Part shown: one piece after another, positions 1 through 8,572 of the stretch
How the letters are laid out: each line of letters starts with the position of its first letter
Position numbering within the stretch: the stretch's first letter is position 1
Assembly: GCF_030848475.1 (NCBI RefSeq)
Contig: NZ_JAVDDS010000042.1
Span: forward strand, 1-33,737
Origin: Herbivorax alkaliphila
Lineage (GTDB): Bacteria; Bacillota; Clostridia; Acetivibrionales; Acetivibrionaceae
Length of the DNA stretch: 33,737 nt
Direction: 5' to 3'
Made by a program: the position numbers and the translations under genes
The notes under the pieces: model-generated
Databases searched by the model: none
The model's input: only the letters and a program-made list of their open reading frames with translations
Told to the model about the DNA's origin: nothing

Positions 1-1342
1 GACGCGGCTCTTTATTTATAACAATTCCTTTGTACATTTTTTTGAAAAATTCATATTTATCTTCAAAAGAAAGTTCATCTCCATTTTTATATTTTACAGA
101 TGTATTTAAAAACTCCCTCTTACTATAATATATTTTATCAAAAGTATTTACATTAACTTCTGTAAAGTTTGTATTTTCTAAAGGTTCATTATCTTTGTAT
201 ATAAAAACTCCTACATCTTTAAATAATCCACTTAGGCGGTCTTCATATTTTTCTTTCTCAACTGCAAGTACTATTGCAACATCATTATTAATAAAGGTTT
301 TCACTTTACTCTTATCATGTTGACACTCTTCTTTTATCAATTCACTAATCTTATTAACAATGTACTAAAGTTCTTTGTCTCTATTAGCAAAAGGTTTTAA
401 AATGACAATAGATCCATCTTTTAGCTTTGATTTCAAATCTGGACTTACTCTCATATCAATGTCAGGATATTTCATTTTTATGTAGTTTAATGCGGTATCA
501 TCTTCATAATATTCTTCATCAATATCAGGATAGTTTATTTCATGTCCAAGCTCTTTAGATAACTTTAGATAATTGTCTTCAAAAAGAAAACTATTGGTCT
601 GATCTGAAGTACTGTATTTTGCAACTAAATTAGTTTTCTTTCCATGTTTAACTGCCGAAGCAATAACATACTTTTGTATATCATCAAAAAATAAAAATCC
701 GTCCATAAAAACTGTTTCTTTTTCATTGATGGTACTATCAATTTTTGATTTTACACTATTTAGATATAAATCTATTTTATCTTTTTTCTCAGTTTCTTTA
801 AACAGATTTAAAATTGATTTATCAATTTTTTGTTCATTAAGATTCCCTTGTCTTATTCCTTTTATAATCTTTTCTAAAGTTAAACTGAATTCATTATATA
901 AATAAAAAAGCTGTTTTTCAGTTATAGAAAAATCACCTTCAATTAAATCTAATATTTCTTCTGAAATAGAATTTTTGTTATAAAACATTAAAAACTTATA
1001 CAGCTCATATAAATCATATCTCATGTTCAATAGAGCTTTTTTAGTTTTACTGTCAAGCTTTTTATCAATTTCAATTATACGAGAAAGGATATATCTTTGG
1101 TCAGATGTTGTAATAAAGGCTTCTTCTTCTAACACCTTACGTGAAATATATTTTTGGAAATCCATAAAAGTATAAATATTACTTTCATTTAATTCTTTAA
1201 ATTGATTTTGACGGATGTCCTTAATGTTTGCAGTAGCTGTAATGTAAATAAACTCCTTATGCCTTCTTAATTCTTTTTGAATATTATCTAGAACTTTTGA
1301 ACTTTCAATGTCACTGCCGGATATTAAATTTATCAGCCCCAT
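1..1342 (-). pseudogene. AddB/RexB-like helicase-nuclease subunit B protein, interrupted by in-frame TAG, runs off left edge
   Basis: The reading frame starts at ATG 1340-1342 and gives 325 residues before a TAG at 365-367. The same frame then stays open without another stop to base 1, adding about 120 residues of similar composition (beginning YIVNKISELIKEE). The N-terminus (GLINLISGSDIESSKVL, then a stretch like TFMDFQKYISRKVL) recalls the degenerate helicase-like N-terminal part of AddB/RexB proteins. The C-terminal nuclease domain expected of that family would lie beyond the window and is not seen. The start overlaps the end of the upstream PLD gene by 10 bases, so the two are almost certainly co-transcribed and translationally coupled. 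The TAG could be a nonsense mutation, a sequencing error or, less likely, a recoded codon. The family assignment rests on overall resemblance and is moderate at best. Confidence 0.5.
365..367 (-). other. In-frame TAG stop inside an otherwise open reading frame
   Basis: The plus-strand bases cta at 365-367 read TAG on the minus strand, directly after the residues NRDKEL. The following codons on the same frame are all sense codons down to base 1. No ribosome binding site and ATG suitable for a separate downstream gene is visible close after the stop. The simplest reading is one long gene broken by a single substitution. Confidence 0.75.
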
Positions 1343-2502
1343 TTTATACCTCCCACTAAGACAAAGTCCTCAACAAGCGACTTTGTTCTATAATTCTCGC
1401 ACTTAATAAGTAAAGATTTTTTGTATTCAGATTCTATTTCATCTATATTATCTAAGTCACTAATAGGATAAAACATAGAAAATTTAATCTTTTCTTTATA
1501 CTGATAAATACCTGTAAAATTGTTATCTACTGCAATTCCTATCTCCAACATATCCTTTAGGGCATTTAGAAACATTATTACACTTTCTTCATCCTCAAAA
1601 TTCACAGGTTCACCATATATTTTCTCCAAATAGAGAGTATTATTCATCTTATATATTTTAGGAGTGTATTTGTATAGTATGTTATTGTAATTAAAGGATT
1701 TGTGAGTTATTGTTTGATTTATATCAATTACATAAGTATTATACCAGTCCATATTCTTACTAACTTTATAAATCTCCTCAAGTTCTGTTTCTTTTAATAT
1801 ATAGGTATATTTTTCAGGTTCTTTTTTGAAAGACTCAATAAATGCCTCTATTATTTTTTCTATCATTAAAACATCTCGACTATCTACATCTTTTGAAGGA
1901 TTAATGACCTCACATATTTGCACCATTCTTTTATTTATCTTTCTTTGATTTTTCTTTATTTCTCCTTCGTCTGTTTCATTTATAGCTTCTTGAATATATT
2001 CATCCATTCTCACTGCTTCATTAATGGTAATTAGTTTAGATGAATTTATTTTATCTTCAACCCAATTTTTAATATCAGAAGTATAATCCCTCAAAGTATT
2101 ATTATCATCTATTCTATCATGATTAAGACCTAATCCATTTGACGTTAAATTTGAACTTCCCATAATTACTTTTTTATCATCAAAAATATAATTTTTCGCA
2201 TGAATAGATTTATTGATGTAAACTTTCCAACCATTATCTACAGCTTTTTTAAAATCAAAGCTACTAGCACCATTGTGAAAATCCATCAAATCAACTTTAA
2301 AGACTATTATTTTCTCAATAGACTTACCTTCTAAAAGTTTCTCTACAAAGTCAAAAGCTTCTACTGTAACATACCCAGTAATTATTATGACTTTTTTATT
2401 TGCCTCTATAAGATTGTGGCTTAATTCTGTTTTAAAATCAGTTATAAATTTCAAGTTATCACCTATGAAATTTTGTCTTATAATTGTATTATAAGGTAAC
2501 AT
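1333..2502 (-). CDS. PLD-family (HKD motif) nuclease-like protein
   Basis: A 389-residue protein. The N-terminal third (about residues 30-130) is a phospholipase D-type fold. It carries the sequence IHAKNYIFD, which fits H-x-K-x4-D (H101, K103, D108), followed by GSSNLT, the usual continuation of the motif. Only one HKD motif is present, as in the BfiI/Nuc type enzymes that dimerise to form one active site; that comparison is family knowledge. The remaining 250 residues are not recognised. The stop overlaps the start of the AddB-like gene by 10 bases. A PLD nuclease coupled to a RexB-like protein suggests DNA processing or anti-phage function, which is inference. No good Shine-Dalgarno sequence precedes the ATG at 2500-2502, so the start is uncertain. 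Confidence 0.75.
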   Translation of the reverse strand: MLPYNTIIRQNFIGDNLKFITDFKTELSHNLIEANKKVIIITGYVTVEAFDFVEKLLEGKSIEKIIVFKVDLMDFHNGASSFDFKKAVDNGWKVYINKSIHAKNYIFDDKKVIMGSSNLTSNGLGLNHDRIDDNNTLRDYTSDIKNWVEDKINSSKLITINEAVRMDEYIQEAINETDEGEIKKNQRKINKRMVQICEVINPSKDVDSRDVLMIEKIIEAFIESFKKEPEKYTYILKETELEEIYKVSKNMDWYNTYVIDINQTITHKSFNYNNILYKYTPKIYKMNNTLYLEKIYGEPVNFEDEESVIMFLNALKDMLEIGIAVDNNFTGIYQYKEKIKFSMFYPISDLDNIDEIESEYKKSLLIKCENYRTKSLVEDFVLVGGIKWG

Positions 2503-2714
2503 ATAAAAATATAAAAGGACTTTTTACATGATTTTAAGATTTTTTGTAGAGTTTAGATATATATCTTTATGTTTTAACATGATTTTCAATCCTATACCAC
2601 TCTAGTTTCTTCATAAGTACGCATTTATCTTAGATATGTTAAGGATAAAAAATTGCAGAAAAGAAAAACAGTACTTACTTTAAAGATAGTCTTCCATTTT
2701 TACAACTTGTACAA

Positions 2715-3281
2715 TTATACTAAATCTATTTCATTCTTTTTTACCATTATTTGCTTGTACAACTTATAAAAAGCATACCCTGCAATTCCGCCTAAAGTAT
2801 TAAGCAAAAGGTCATCTACATTAAATGTACGATTATACACAAAACCAAAAAATGAAAAAACAACTTGATAACTTTCAATTATAAGTGAACATAAAAAAGT
2901 ATATAAAGCCACTTTTTTCACACTCTTTATATTAAATAACACAGGAAAATAAATCCCTAAAGGCAATAACATAATAAAATTTAAAGAAGTCAGTTTAACT
3001 GAATTTCTAAAAAACCAACCAAAACCTATCCAATTATAAATTTCTATCCAATCGACTAAAAATCTAAATGGCAGAAGCTGAAATGAAACGCCTCGAAATT
3101 CTTCTCTTAATGGTGGAATATTGATTCCTCCAGTTGTAAAATAAAATACATTTATTAGGTAAAATATAAAGCTGTAAAAAATAATCCTTTTTAAAATATT
3201 ACTATTCTTTTTTCTGAATATATCAATAACTATATATATAATTAATAGCAGACAGCCAATAGGAACTATATTAATTCTCAT
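2715..3281 (-). CDS. VanZ-like family membrane protein
   Basis: A 188-residue integral membrane protein. I chose the ATG at 3279-3281 because a strong site (GAGAGGGG) lies 6-7 bases upstream; the in-frame codon at 3311 has no such site. About five hydrophobic segments are visible. The C-terminal half has the VanZ family signature: ESYQ, then RTFNVDDLLLNTLGG. VanZ proteins confer low-level teicoplanin resistance in the vanA cluster, but most homologues have no known role. The gene stands alone with about 210 bases downstream and 180 bases upstream and no related neighbours, so no resistance phenotype can be inferred. Confidence 0.85.
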   Translation of the reverse strand: MRINIVPIGCLLLIIYIVIDIFRKKNSNILKRIIFYSFIFYLINVFYFTTGGINIPPLREEFRGVSFQLLPFRFLVDWIEIYNWIGFGWFFRNSVKLTSLNFIMLLPLGIYFPVLFNIKSVKKVALYTFLCSLIIESYQVVFSFFGFVYNRTFNVDDLLLNTLGGIAGYAFYKLYKQIMVKKNEIDLV

Positions 3282-3463
3282 TTTTATCCCCTCTCTCAAA
3301 TTGCAAAACAATATTATATCAACTGTTGTTTCATTAATATATCTAGCATCTTCTGATTAATATAAGCACAACAGCTCTCATTATATTTTTCATTGCAAAC
3401 GCCCCTTTATTAAACTTATATTAGCATTATTTTACTATCGTGTTAATATGCTGTAAAGTTCTT

Positions 3464-5146
3464 TTAAGAAACTGACTCTAGTTCAACTTCTTTTCCGTCA
3501 AACACTATAGCAAGTTTTATTATATTTTCTTTTTTTATTCCCTTTTTTATAAGCTCTGTTTCATATTTCTTCTCCTCTATTTGACTAAGAGCTTTTTTTG
3601 TAGCAATTTCCATGTTTTCTTTTGCCATTTTGTTTACTTTTTTAAATTCAATTATAAGTGATTTTGATTCATTCGACTTATCAAGTGGAAATACCATTAC
3701 ATCATATCTTCCATAACCACTTTCCCTATTTGAACATATCTCATACTTATTGTTTAAATGTACAAGCATCCCCAACACAAAAGCATGATAAAACATTTCA
3801 GGCTCTTTTCCCGTTGGATCAAAATAACTCAATGTCTTTTCTATCAAATCCTTAAACATATATGTAAAAGTTTCTACATCGCCCTTTAAAAGTAGTTTTA
3901 ACATTCTTTCCATGTCCCGATTACTTGCATTTTCCTCAAACCATTTAATTATTGAACTTTTAAATACATACAAGACCTCTTTATTGGGTATTTTTAATTC
4001 AAAAAACCTGCCATCCTCCGTTTGCTCTTCATTTTGCTGTTTTAAATATCCTGAAAACACTAAAAATGTCCACAGGCTTTGTTCTGACTTTTCAATCAAT
4101 TCATAAGTTATATTAGGTGTTATTTCTTTTTTTATAAAATCCCCTTTAATCAATAACTCTATTTCACTTTTTACTTCATTTGGTGCATTTTTTAAAAGAG
4201 TTCTAATTATTTCATTACTACTTGTATTTACCCAATAAGGCTCTAGACTTCCCGAATTCTCAATAAAATATATTATGCTCCATGGATTATAGATGACTGT
4301 TTTCCCAAACTGGTAACCATTATACCAATGTTTCATTTCTTTTGACTTGTCTTCTAAACTATAATCTTTTAATAATCTCTCTACTTCCTTTTCTGTAAAT
4401 CCAAATTTGTCACCGTACCTCTCGTCTAATATTGTACAAACATCTAAATTGTTCATATCGCTGAATATGCTTTCTTTAGATATCCTAAGTATTCCAGTTA
4501 TTATTCCTTTATAAAGATTTACATTATCTTTAAATCCTGCACCAAAAAAACCCCTTGTAAAGTTTGTCATTTCCCTTGTGTAACCATTTATATGCCCTGC
4601 ATTCATAGGAGTGTCATATTCGTCAACTATCACTATTGCTTTTTGTTTATGATATTTTGAAAGAAAATTACTCAATTCAAATATGCTATTTTCATACTCA
4701 TATTGCTTGGCCTTCTTTTGTATTATTCTATAATAGTAATCTAGCTCAGATTGGGTTAGTACCTGCTTTACATATTCTACTCTTTCAAATTCTTTAATAA
4801 TTATACTTTGTAATTTACCATATGTACTTTCCCAGTCAAGTTCTTTTATATCTTTAAAAGTAAAATATATTACAGGATACTTCCCCTGCTCCTCCTTATA
4901 TTTTTCTCCACAATTATATATATAGAGATCCTCAAATAAATAGCTAGTATCCTCTTCACTTTTTTCTAAAAAGTATTTTAACATACTCATATTAAGGGTT
5001 TTTCCAAACCTCCTTGGGCGAGGCAATAATGTTATTTTACTGCCTGAATCCAAAAGTTCTCTTATTAAACCTGTTTTATCTACATAGTAATAATCTTCAT
5101 CTATTAATTCTTTAAAATCACTTACACCTATAGGTATTTTTCTCAT
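3464..5146 (-). CDS. AAA-ATPase-like / PD-(D/E)XK nuclease protein (DUF1703 type), copy 1
   Basis: A 560-residue, full-length member of the family that joins an N-terminal AAA-ATPase-like domain to a C-terminal PD-(D/E)XK domain. The N-terminus has the family signature DEDYYYVDKTGLI. A Walker A-like motif, RPRRFGKT, has K49 and T50, and the Walker B sequence is VIVDEYDTP with D175 and E176. The nuclease-like site shows D482 in GYGRYDVMVFP and E500-x-K502 in IIEFKK. The function of the family is not established; members are often present in many copies in Clostridia, Fusobacteria and Bacteroidetes. AGGAGGAAAATTTC precedes the ATG. The gene is a tandem paralogue of 5227-6909, 80 bases apart, with the difference concentrated in residues 108-168. 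Confidence 0.9.
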   Translation of the reverse strand: MRKIPIGVSDFKELIDEDYYYVDKTGLIRELLDSGSKITLLPRPRRFGKTLNMSMLKYFLEKSEEDTSYLFEDLYIYNCGEKYKEEQGKYPVIYFTFKDIKELDWESTYGKLQSIIIKEFERVEYVKQVLTQSELDYYYRIIQKKAKQYEYENSIFELSNFLSKYHKQKAIVIVDEYDTPMNAGHINGYTREMTNFTRGFFGAGFKDNVNLYKGIITGILRISKESIFSDMNNLDVCTILDERYGDKFGFTEKEVERLLKDYSLEDKSKEMKHWYNGYQFGKTVIYNPWSIIYFIENSGSLEPYWVNTSSNEIIRTLLKNAPNEVKSEIELLIKGDFIKKEITPNITYELIEKSEQSLWTFLVFSGYLKQQNEEQTEDGRFFELKIPNKEVLYVFKSSIIKWFEENASNRDMERMLKLLLKGDVETFTYMFKDLIEKTLSYFDPTGKEPEMFYHAFVLGMLVHLNNKYEICSNRESGYGRYDVMVFPLDKSNESKSLIIEFKKVNKMAKENMEIATKKALSQIEEKKYETELIKKGIKKENIIKLAIVFDGKEVELESVS

Positions 5147-5226
5147 GAAATTTTCCTCCTCGTTAACCTGTTAGATGCCTCTAAATAAGAAACATTCTTT
5201 TATCTTTGATTATAAACTTCTATTCC

Positions 5227-6909
5227 TCAAGAAGCTGACTCTATTTCGACTTCTTTTCCGTCAAACACTATAGCAAGTTTTATTATATTTTCTTTTTTTA
5301 TTCCCTTTTTTATAAGCTCTGTTTCATATTTCTTTTCCTCTATTTGACTAAGAGCTTTTTTTGTAGCAATTTCCATATTTTCTTTTGCCATTTTGTTTAC
5401 TTTTTTAAATTCAATTATAAGTGATTTTGATTCATTCAACTTATCAAGTGGAAATACCATTACATCATATCTTCCATAACCACTTTCCCTATTTGAACAT
5501 ATCTCATACTTATTGTTTAAATGTACAAGCATCCCCAACACAAAGGCATGATAAAACATTTCAGGCTCTTTTCCTGTTGGATCAAAATAACTCAATGTCT
5601 TTTCTATCAAATCCTTAAACATATATGTAAAAGTTTCTACATCGCCCTTTAAAAGTAGTTTTAACATTCTTTCCATATCCCGATTGCTTGCATTTTCCTC
5701 AAACCATTTAATTATTGAGCTTTTAAATACATATAAAACTTCTCTATTGGGTATTTTTAATTCAAAGAATCTACCATCCTCTGTTTTCTCTTCATTTTGC
5801 TGTTTTAAATATCCTGAAAACACTAAAAATGTCCACAGGCTTTGTTCTGACTTTTCAATTAATTCATACGTTATATTAGGTGTTATTTCTTTTTTTATAA
5901 AATCCCCTTTAATTAATAACTCTAATTCACTCTTCACTTCATTTGTTGCATTTTTTAAAAGAGTTCTAATTATTTCATTACTACTTGTATTTACCCAATA
6001 AGGCTCTAGGCTTCCCGAATTCTCAATAAAATATATTATGCTCCATGGGTTATAGATTACTGTTTTTCCAAATTGGTAACCATTATACCAATGTTTCATT
6101 TCTTTTGACTTGCCTTCTAAACTATAATCTTTTAATAATCTCTCTACTTCATCTTCTGTAAATCCAAATTTGTCACTGTACCTTTCGTCTAATACGGTAC
6201 AAACATCTAAATTGTTCATATCGCTAAATATACTTTCTTTAGATATTCTAAGTATCCCTGTTATTATTCCTTTATAAAGGTTTACATTATCTTTAAAACC
6301 TGCACCAAAAAAACCCCTTGTGAAGTTTGTCATTTCCCTTGTGTATCCATTTATATGCCCTGCATTCATAGGAGTGTCATATTCATCAACTATAACTACT
6401 GCTTTTTGTTTATGATATAATTCAAGATAACTGCTAAGCTTCTTTACACTGTTTTCATATTGGGGCTGTGAGGCGGTTTCATTTATTATAGAATCAAAAT
6501 ATTTCTTTTCACTTTCTTCTAAGATTTCTTTTAAATATTTTAGCCTCTTGTATTCATCTGCGATTATGCTTTTTAGCTTTATATATGTACTTTCCCAGTC
6601 AAGTTCTTTTATATCTTTAAAAGTAAAGTATATTACAGGATATTTTCCCTGCTCTTCCTTATATTTTTCCCCACAATTATATATATATAAACCATCAAAT
6701 AAATAGCTTGTATCTTCTTCACTTTTTTCAAAAAAGTATCTTAACATACTCATATTAAGAGTTTTACCAAACCTTCTTGGGCGCGGCAATAATATTATTT
6801 TACTACCTGAATCAAAAAGTTCTTTTATTAAACCTGTTTTATCTATATAGTAATAATCTTCATCTATTAATTCTTTAAAATCACTTATGCCTATAGGTAT
6901 TTTTCTCAT
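5227..6909 (-). CDS. AAA-ATPase-like / PD-(D/E)XK nuclease protein (DUF1703 type), copy 2
   Basis: A 560-residue paralogue of the downstream copy, with the same Walker A (RPRRFGKT), Walker B (VVIVDEYDTP) and PD-(D/E)XK residues (GYGRYDVMVFP, IIEFKK), so both copies look catalytically competent. It has the same AGGAGG-type ribosome binding site before the ATG. The two proteins differ at scattered positions overall, but residues 108-168 are strongly diverged: copy 2 has KLKSIIADEYKRLKYLKEIL where copy 1 has KLQSIIIKEFERVEYVKQVL, and the difference then grows up to YHKQKA. The 5' flank also shares the string ATAAGAAACATTCTTTTAT with the flank of copy 1, so the duplication included upstream DNA. 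Function is unknown. Confidence 0.9.
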   Translation of the reverse strand: MRKIPIGISDFKELIDEDYYYIDKTGLIKELFDSGSKIILLPRPRRFGKTLNMSMLRYFFEKSEEDTSYLFDGLYIYNCGEKYKEEQGKYPVIYFTFKDIKELDWESTYIKLKSIIADEYKRLKYLKEILEESEKKYFDSIINETASQPQYENSVKKLSSYLELYHKQKAVVIVDEYDTPMNAGHINGYTREMTNFTRGFFGAGFKDNVNLYKGIITGILRISKESIFSDMNNLDVCTVLDERYSDKFGFTEDEVERLLKDYSLEGKSKEMKHWYNGYQFGKTVIYNPWSIIYFIENSGSLEPYWVNTSSNEIIRTLLKNATNEVKSELELLIKGDFIKKEITPNITYELIEKSEQSLWTFLVFSGYLKQQNEEKTEDGRFFELKIPNREVLYVFKSSIIKWFEENASNRDMERMLKLLLKGDVETFTYMFKDLIEKTLSYFDPTGKEPEMFYHAFVLGMLVHLNNKYEICSNRESGYGRYDVMVFPLDKLNESKSLIIEFKKVNKMAKENMEIATKKALSQIEEKKYETELIKKGIKKENIIKLAIVFDGKEVEIESAS

Positions 6910-6983
6910 GAAATTTTCCTCCTCCTTAACAGCAAAACGATAATATATTATACTTTTATAAGAAACATTCTTTTATTACCCTT

Positions 6984-7013
6984 ATTATAACCTTATACTA
7001 GTATAATTTGCAA
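6984..7013 (-). promoter_or_regulatory. Candidate promoter for the tandem DUF1703 genes
   Basis: Read on the minus strand, TTGCAA (7008-7013) is followed after 18 bases by a perfect TATAAT (6984-6989), about 75 bases upstream of the start codon. The -35 box is weak and the region is AT-rich, so this is only a candidate. Confidence 0.35.
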
Positions 7014-7075
7014 TTTATAATGAAAAAGGCTGCCAGCATGTACTTTGACAGTCTTAAATCCTAAAAAATCAGCTA

Positions 7076-7222
7076 CTATTTTATAATGCATTGATATACT
7101 TTTTTATATTTTAAAATTCCATATGAATATTTCTCCTGCATTCTTTTATCTGTCGGAGAGCCAGCACCATCTATTTTTTCAATAAAAGGCATGTGACTGT
7201 GTCCAAAAACAAAACCGTACCC
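7076..7222 (-). pseudogene. C-terminal fragment of a metallophosphoesterase
   Basis: On the minus strand a 48-codon frame reads GYGFVFGHSHMPFIEK and continues to KKVYQCIIK and a TAG at 7076-7078. GHSHMPF matches the last metal-binding motif (GHTHxP) of calcineurin-like phosphoesterases, which usually lies close to the C-terminus. A TGA lies directly upstream in frame at 7223-7225, and no N-terminal part of such a gene is present nearby. It is therefore a remnant, interrupted just before the GntR gene. Confidence 0.7.
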
Positions 7223-7253
7223 TCAATAATAACAAAAAGTTTAGTAATTTTAC

Positions 7254-7297
7254 TTGACCTCTAACTGTATCATGTATATAATACAGTTAGAGGTCAA
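7254..7297 (+). promoter_or_regulatory. Promoter embedded in a perfect 17-bp inverted repeat (probable GntR autoregulatory operator)
   Basis: The left arm TTGACCTCTAACTGTAT (7254-7270) and right arm ATACAGTTAGAGGTCAA (7281-7297) are exact reverse complements separated by 10 bases. TTGACC (7254-7259) and TATAAT (7277-7282) form a near-consensus promoter with a 17-base spacer inside the palindrome. The GntR start codon follows at 7311. A regulator bound here would block its own promoter, as expected for YtrA-type repressors. No second copy of the palindrome was noticed in the window. Confidence 0.8.
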
Positions 7298-7310
7298 ATT
7301 GGAGGGGAAT

Positions 7311-7691
7311 ATGGGAATATCCTTTGAAAGATTTAAAATTGACAACAAATCACCTGTATATTTGCAAGTGGTAAAATACATTAAACTACAGATATTGTCT
7401 GGCTTTTTGCATGATGGAGAGGAACTTCCATCAAGACGCAAACTAGCATCTATTTTAAACGTAAATCCCAATACAATACAAAAAACCTATAAACAGCTTG
7501 AAGAAGAGGAGATTATTAGTACCCCAAACAACGCCAACAGTAAAATCTCCTTAGATGAAAAAACACTAGAAAAAATGAAGAAAAGTTTAATTAAAAGCGA
7601 AATAAAGGATATGATTTTGTCACTAAAAGAAATGAAACTTTCATTTAAAGAGGTTGTTGACACCATAAGTGACTTCTGGGATGATGTGTAA
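7311..7691 (+). CDS. GntR family transcriptional regulator, YtrA subfamily
   Basis: A 126-residue regulator. ATG 7311 was chosen over the in-frame ATG 7254 because GGAGGGGA lies just upstream of it and because 7254 lies within the promoter itself. Residues about 10-75 form the winged helix-turn-helix of the GntR family, with SPVYLQVVKYIKLQI, then GEELPSRRKLASILNVNPNT and a TYKQLEEEEII wing. The short C-terminal helical tail without a ligand-binding domain is typical of the YtrA subfamily. Such regulators control adjacent ABC transporter operons, often in response to cell-wall antibiotics. Here a permease gene follows, but the ATPase expected next to it is missing. Confidence 0.9.
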   Translation: MGISFERFKIDNKSPVYLQVVKYIKLQILSGFLHDGEELPSRRKLASILNVNPNTIQKTYKQLEEEEIISTPNNANSKISLDEKTLEKMKKSLIKSEIKDMILSLKEMKLSFKEVVDTISDFWDDV

Positions 7692-7821
7692 AAAAATGAT
7701 GGAACTCTTATAGCAAGTGCGAAAGACTATATTACATAATGAAGTGTATCAAAAGAGTGATACATAGATAAGCCGTCATTCAATGATTATTAAGTCAAAT
7801 ATTAATTGTGAGGTGGGTAAT

Positions 7822-8562
7822 TTGAAAAAGCTACATTATTTAATTAATTTTGAAATGAGGATGCAGATTAAAAAGACTCTTATAATTATAGCGGTTATGC
7901 TTTTAGTTCAGAGCATAGCCATAATATCTGTTTCGTCTGTTGAGAAGAACTCTCATCTTCGTTTTGAAGAACTATTGAGTATGTCTGGTGTTGCAATTAT
8001 ATTTTTTATAGCACTTGGAGCCATTCTTGTTTTGGGTGCATTTCGTTTTTATAGGGATTTTGTTGGTGGAAAGAGCATATATACATTGCTTACTCTTCCT
8101 GGGAAAAAAGACTATATATTTTATTCTAAAGCTGTAGCTACTGTAATTAACGTGTTTATGCTTTGGGCTGCACAATTTGCCAGCGTTTATATTTGTTATG
8201 GATTATATAATGCCTCTACATATGGTGTGCCAAGACTACATAATGCGTTACTTTTAGCCTTTGCAAGATCTGATTTTTTACGATTTTTCTTTCCACTTGA
8301 TGCAGCACATTTTATAGTTACAGCACTTATTTTACTAACTCTTGCTGTTTATGCTGTGCTTATTGCAATATCTGAAAGAAGCAAAAAATATAAATGTGTA
8401 TTTATACCTCTTCCTTGGTTACTTGCTATGTTTATATTTAGTGTATTTCCACTATATTATTACCGTCATAGTATTGTATTTATCTTTTTATTTATAATTT
8501 TATTAGATGTTATTCTTGTAAAATGTGGAATTAAACTTTTGAAAACTCAAAAATTAGGTTAG
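7822..8562 (+). CDS. Multi-pass membrane protein, probable ABC transporter permease subunit
   Basis: I place the start at TTG 7822, because GAGGTGGG lies 3-4 bases upstream; the in-frame ATG at 7783 has no ribosome binding site. The product is about 246 residues with six hydrophobic segments, beginning LIIIAVMLLVQSIAIISV and ending IVFIFLFIILLDVILV. The loop FVGGKSIYTLLTLPGKKDYIFYSK is typical of permeases in YtrA/GntR-controlled ABC operons (FxxKxxYxxLTLP). It lies 130 bases after the regulator and is followed after 10 bases by the next gene, so it belongs to the same operon. An ATP-binding partner would be needed for transport. The only candidate is a 3' fragment at 9921-10184, so the transporter may be non-functional or rely on an ATPase encoded elsewhere. 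Confidence 0.7.
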   Translation: MKKLHYLINFEMRMQIKKTLIIIAVMLLVQSIAIISVSSVEKNSHLRFEELLSMSGVAIIFFIALGAILVLGAFRFYRDFVGGKSIYTLLTLPGKKDYIFYSKAVATVINVFMLWAAQFASVYICYGLYNASTYGVPRLHNALLLAFARSDFLRFFFPLDAAHFIVTALILLTLAVYAVLIAISERSKKYKCVFIPLPWLLAMFIFSVFPLYYYRHSIVFIFLFIILLDVILVKCGIKLLKTQKLG

Positions 8563-8572
8563 GGGGATGGAA

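Noticed and set aside
365-367. The in-frame TAG as a pyrrolysine codon
   Set aside because: No pyl genes or other TAG readthrough are visible in the window, and the gene has no link to methylamine metabolism; a nonsense mutation is simpler.
3658-4106. Plus-strand open frames opposite the DUF1703 genes
   Set aside because: They mirror the minus-strand coding sequence, recur at the equivalent place in the second copy, and have no ribosome binding site.
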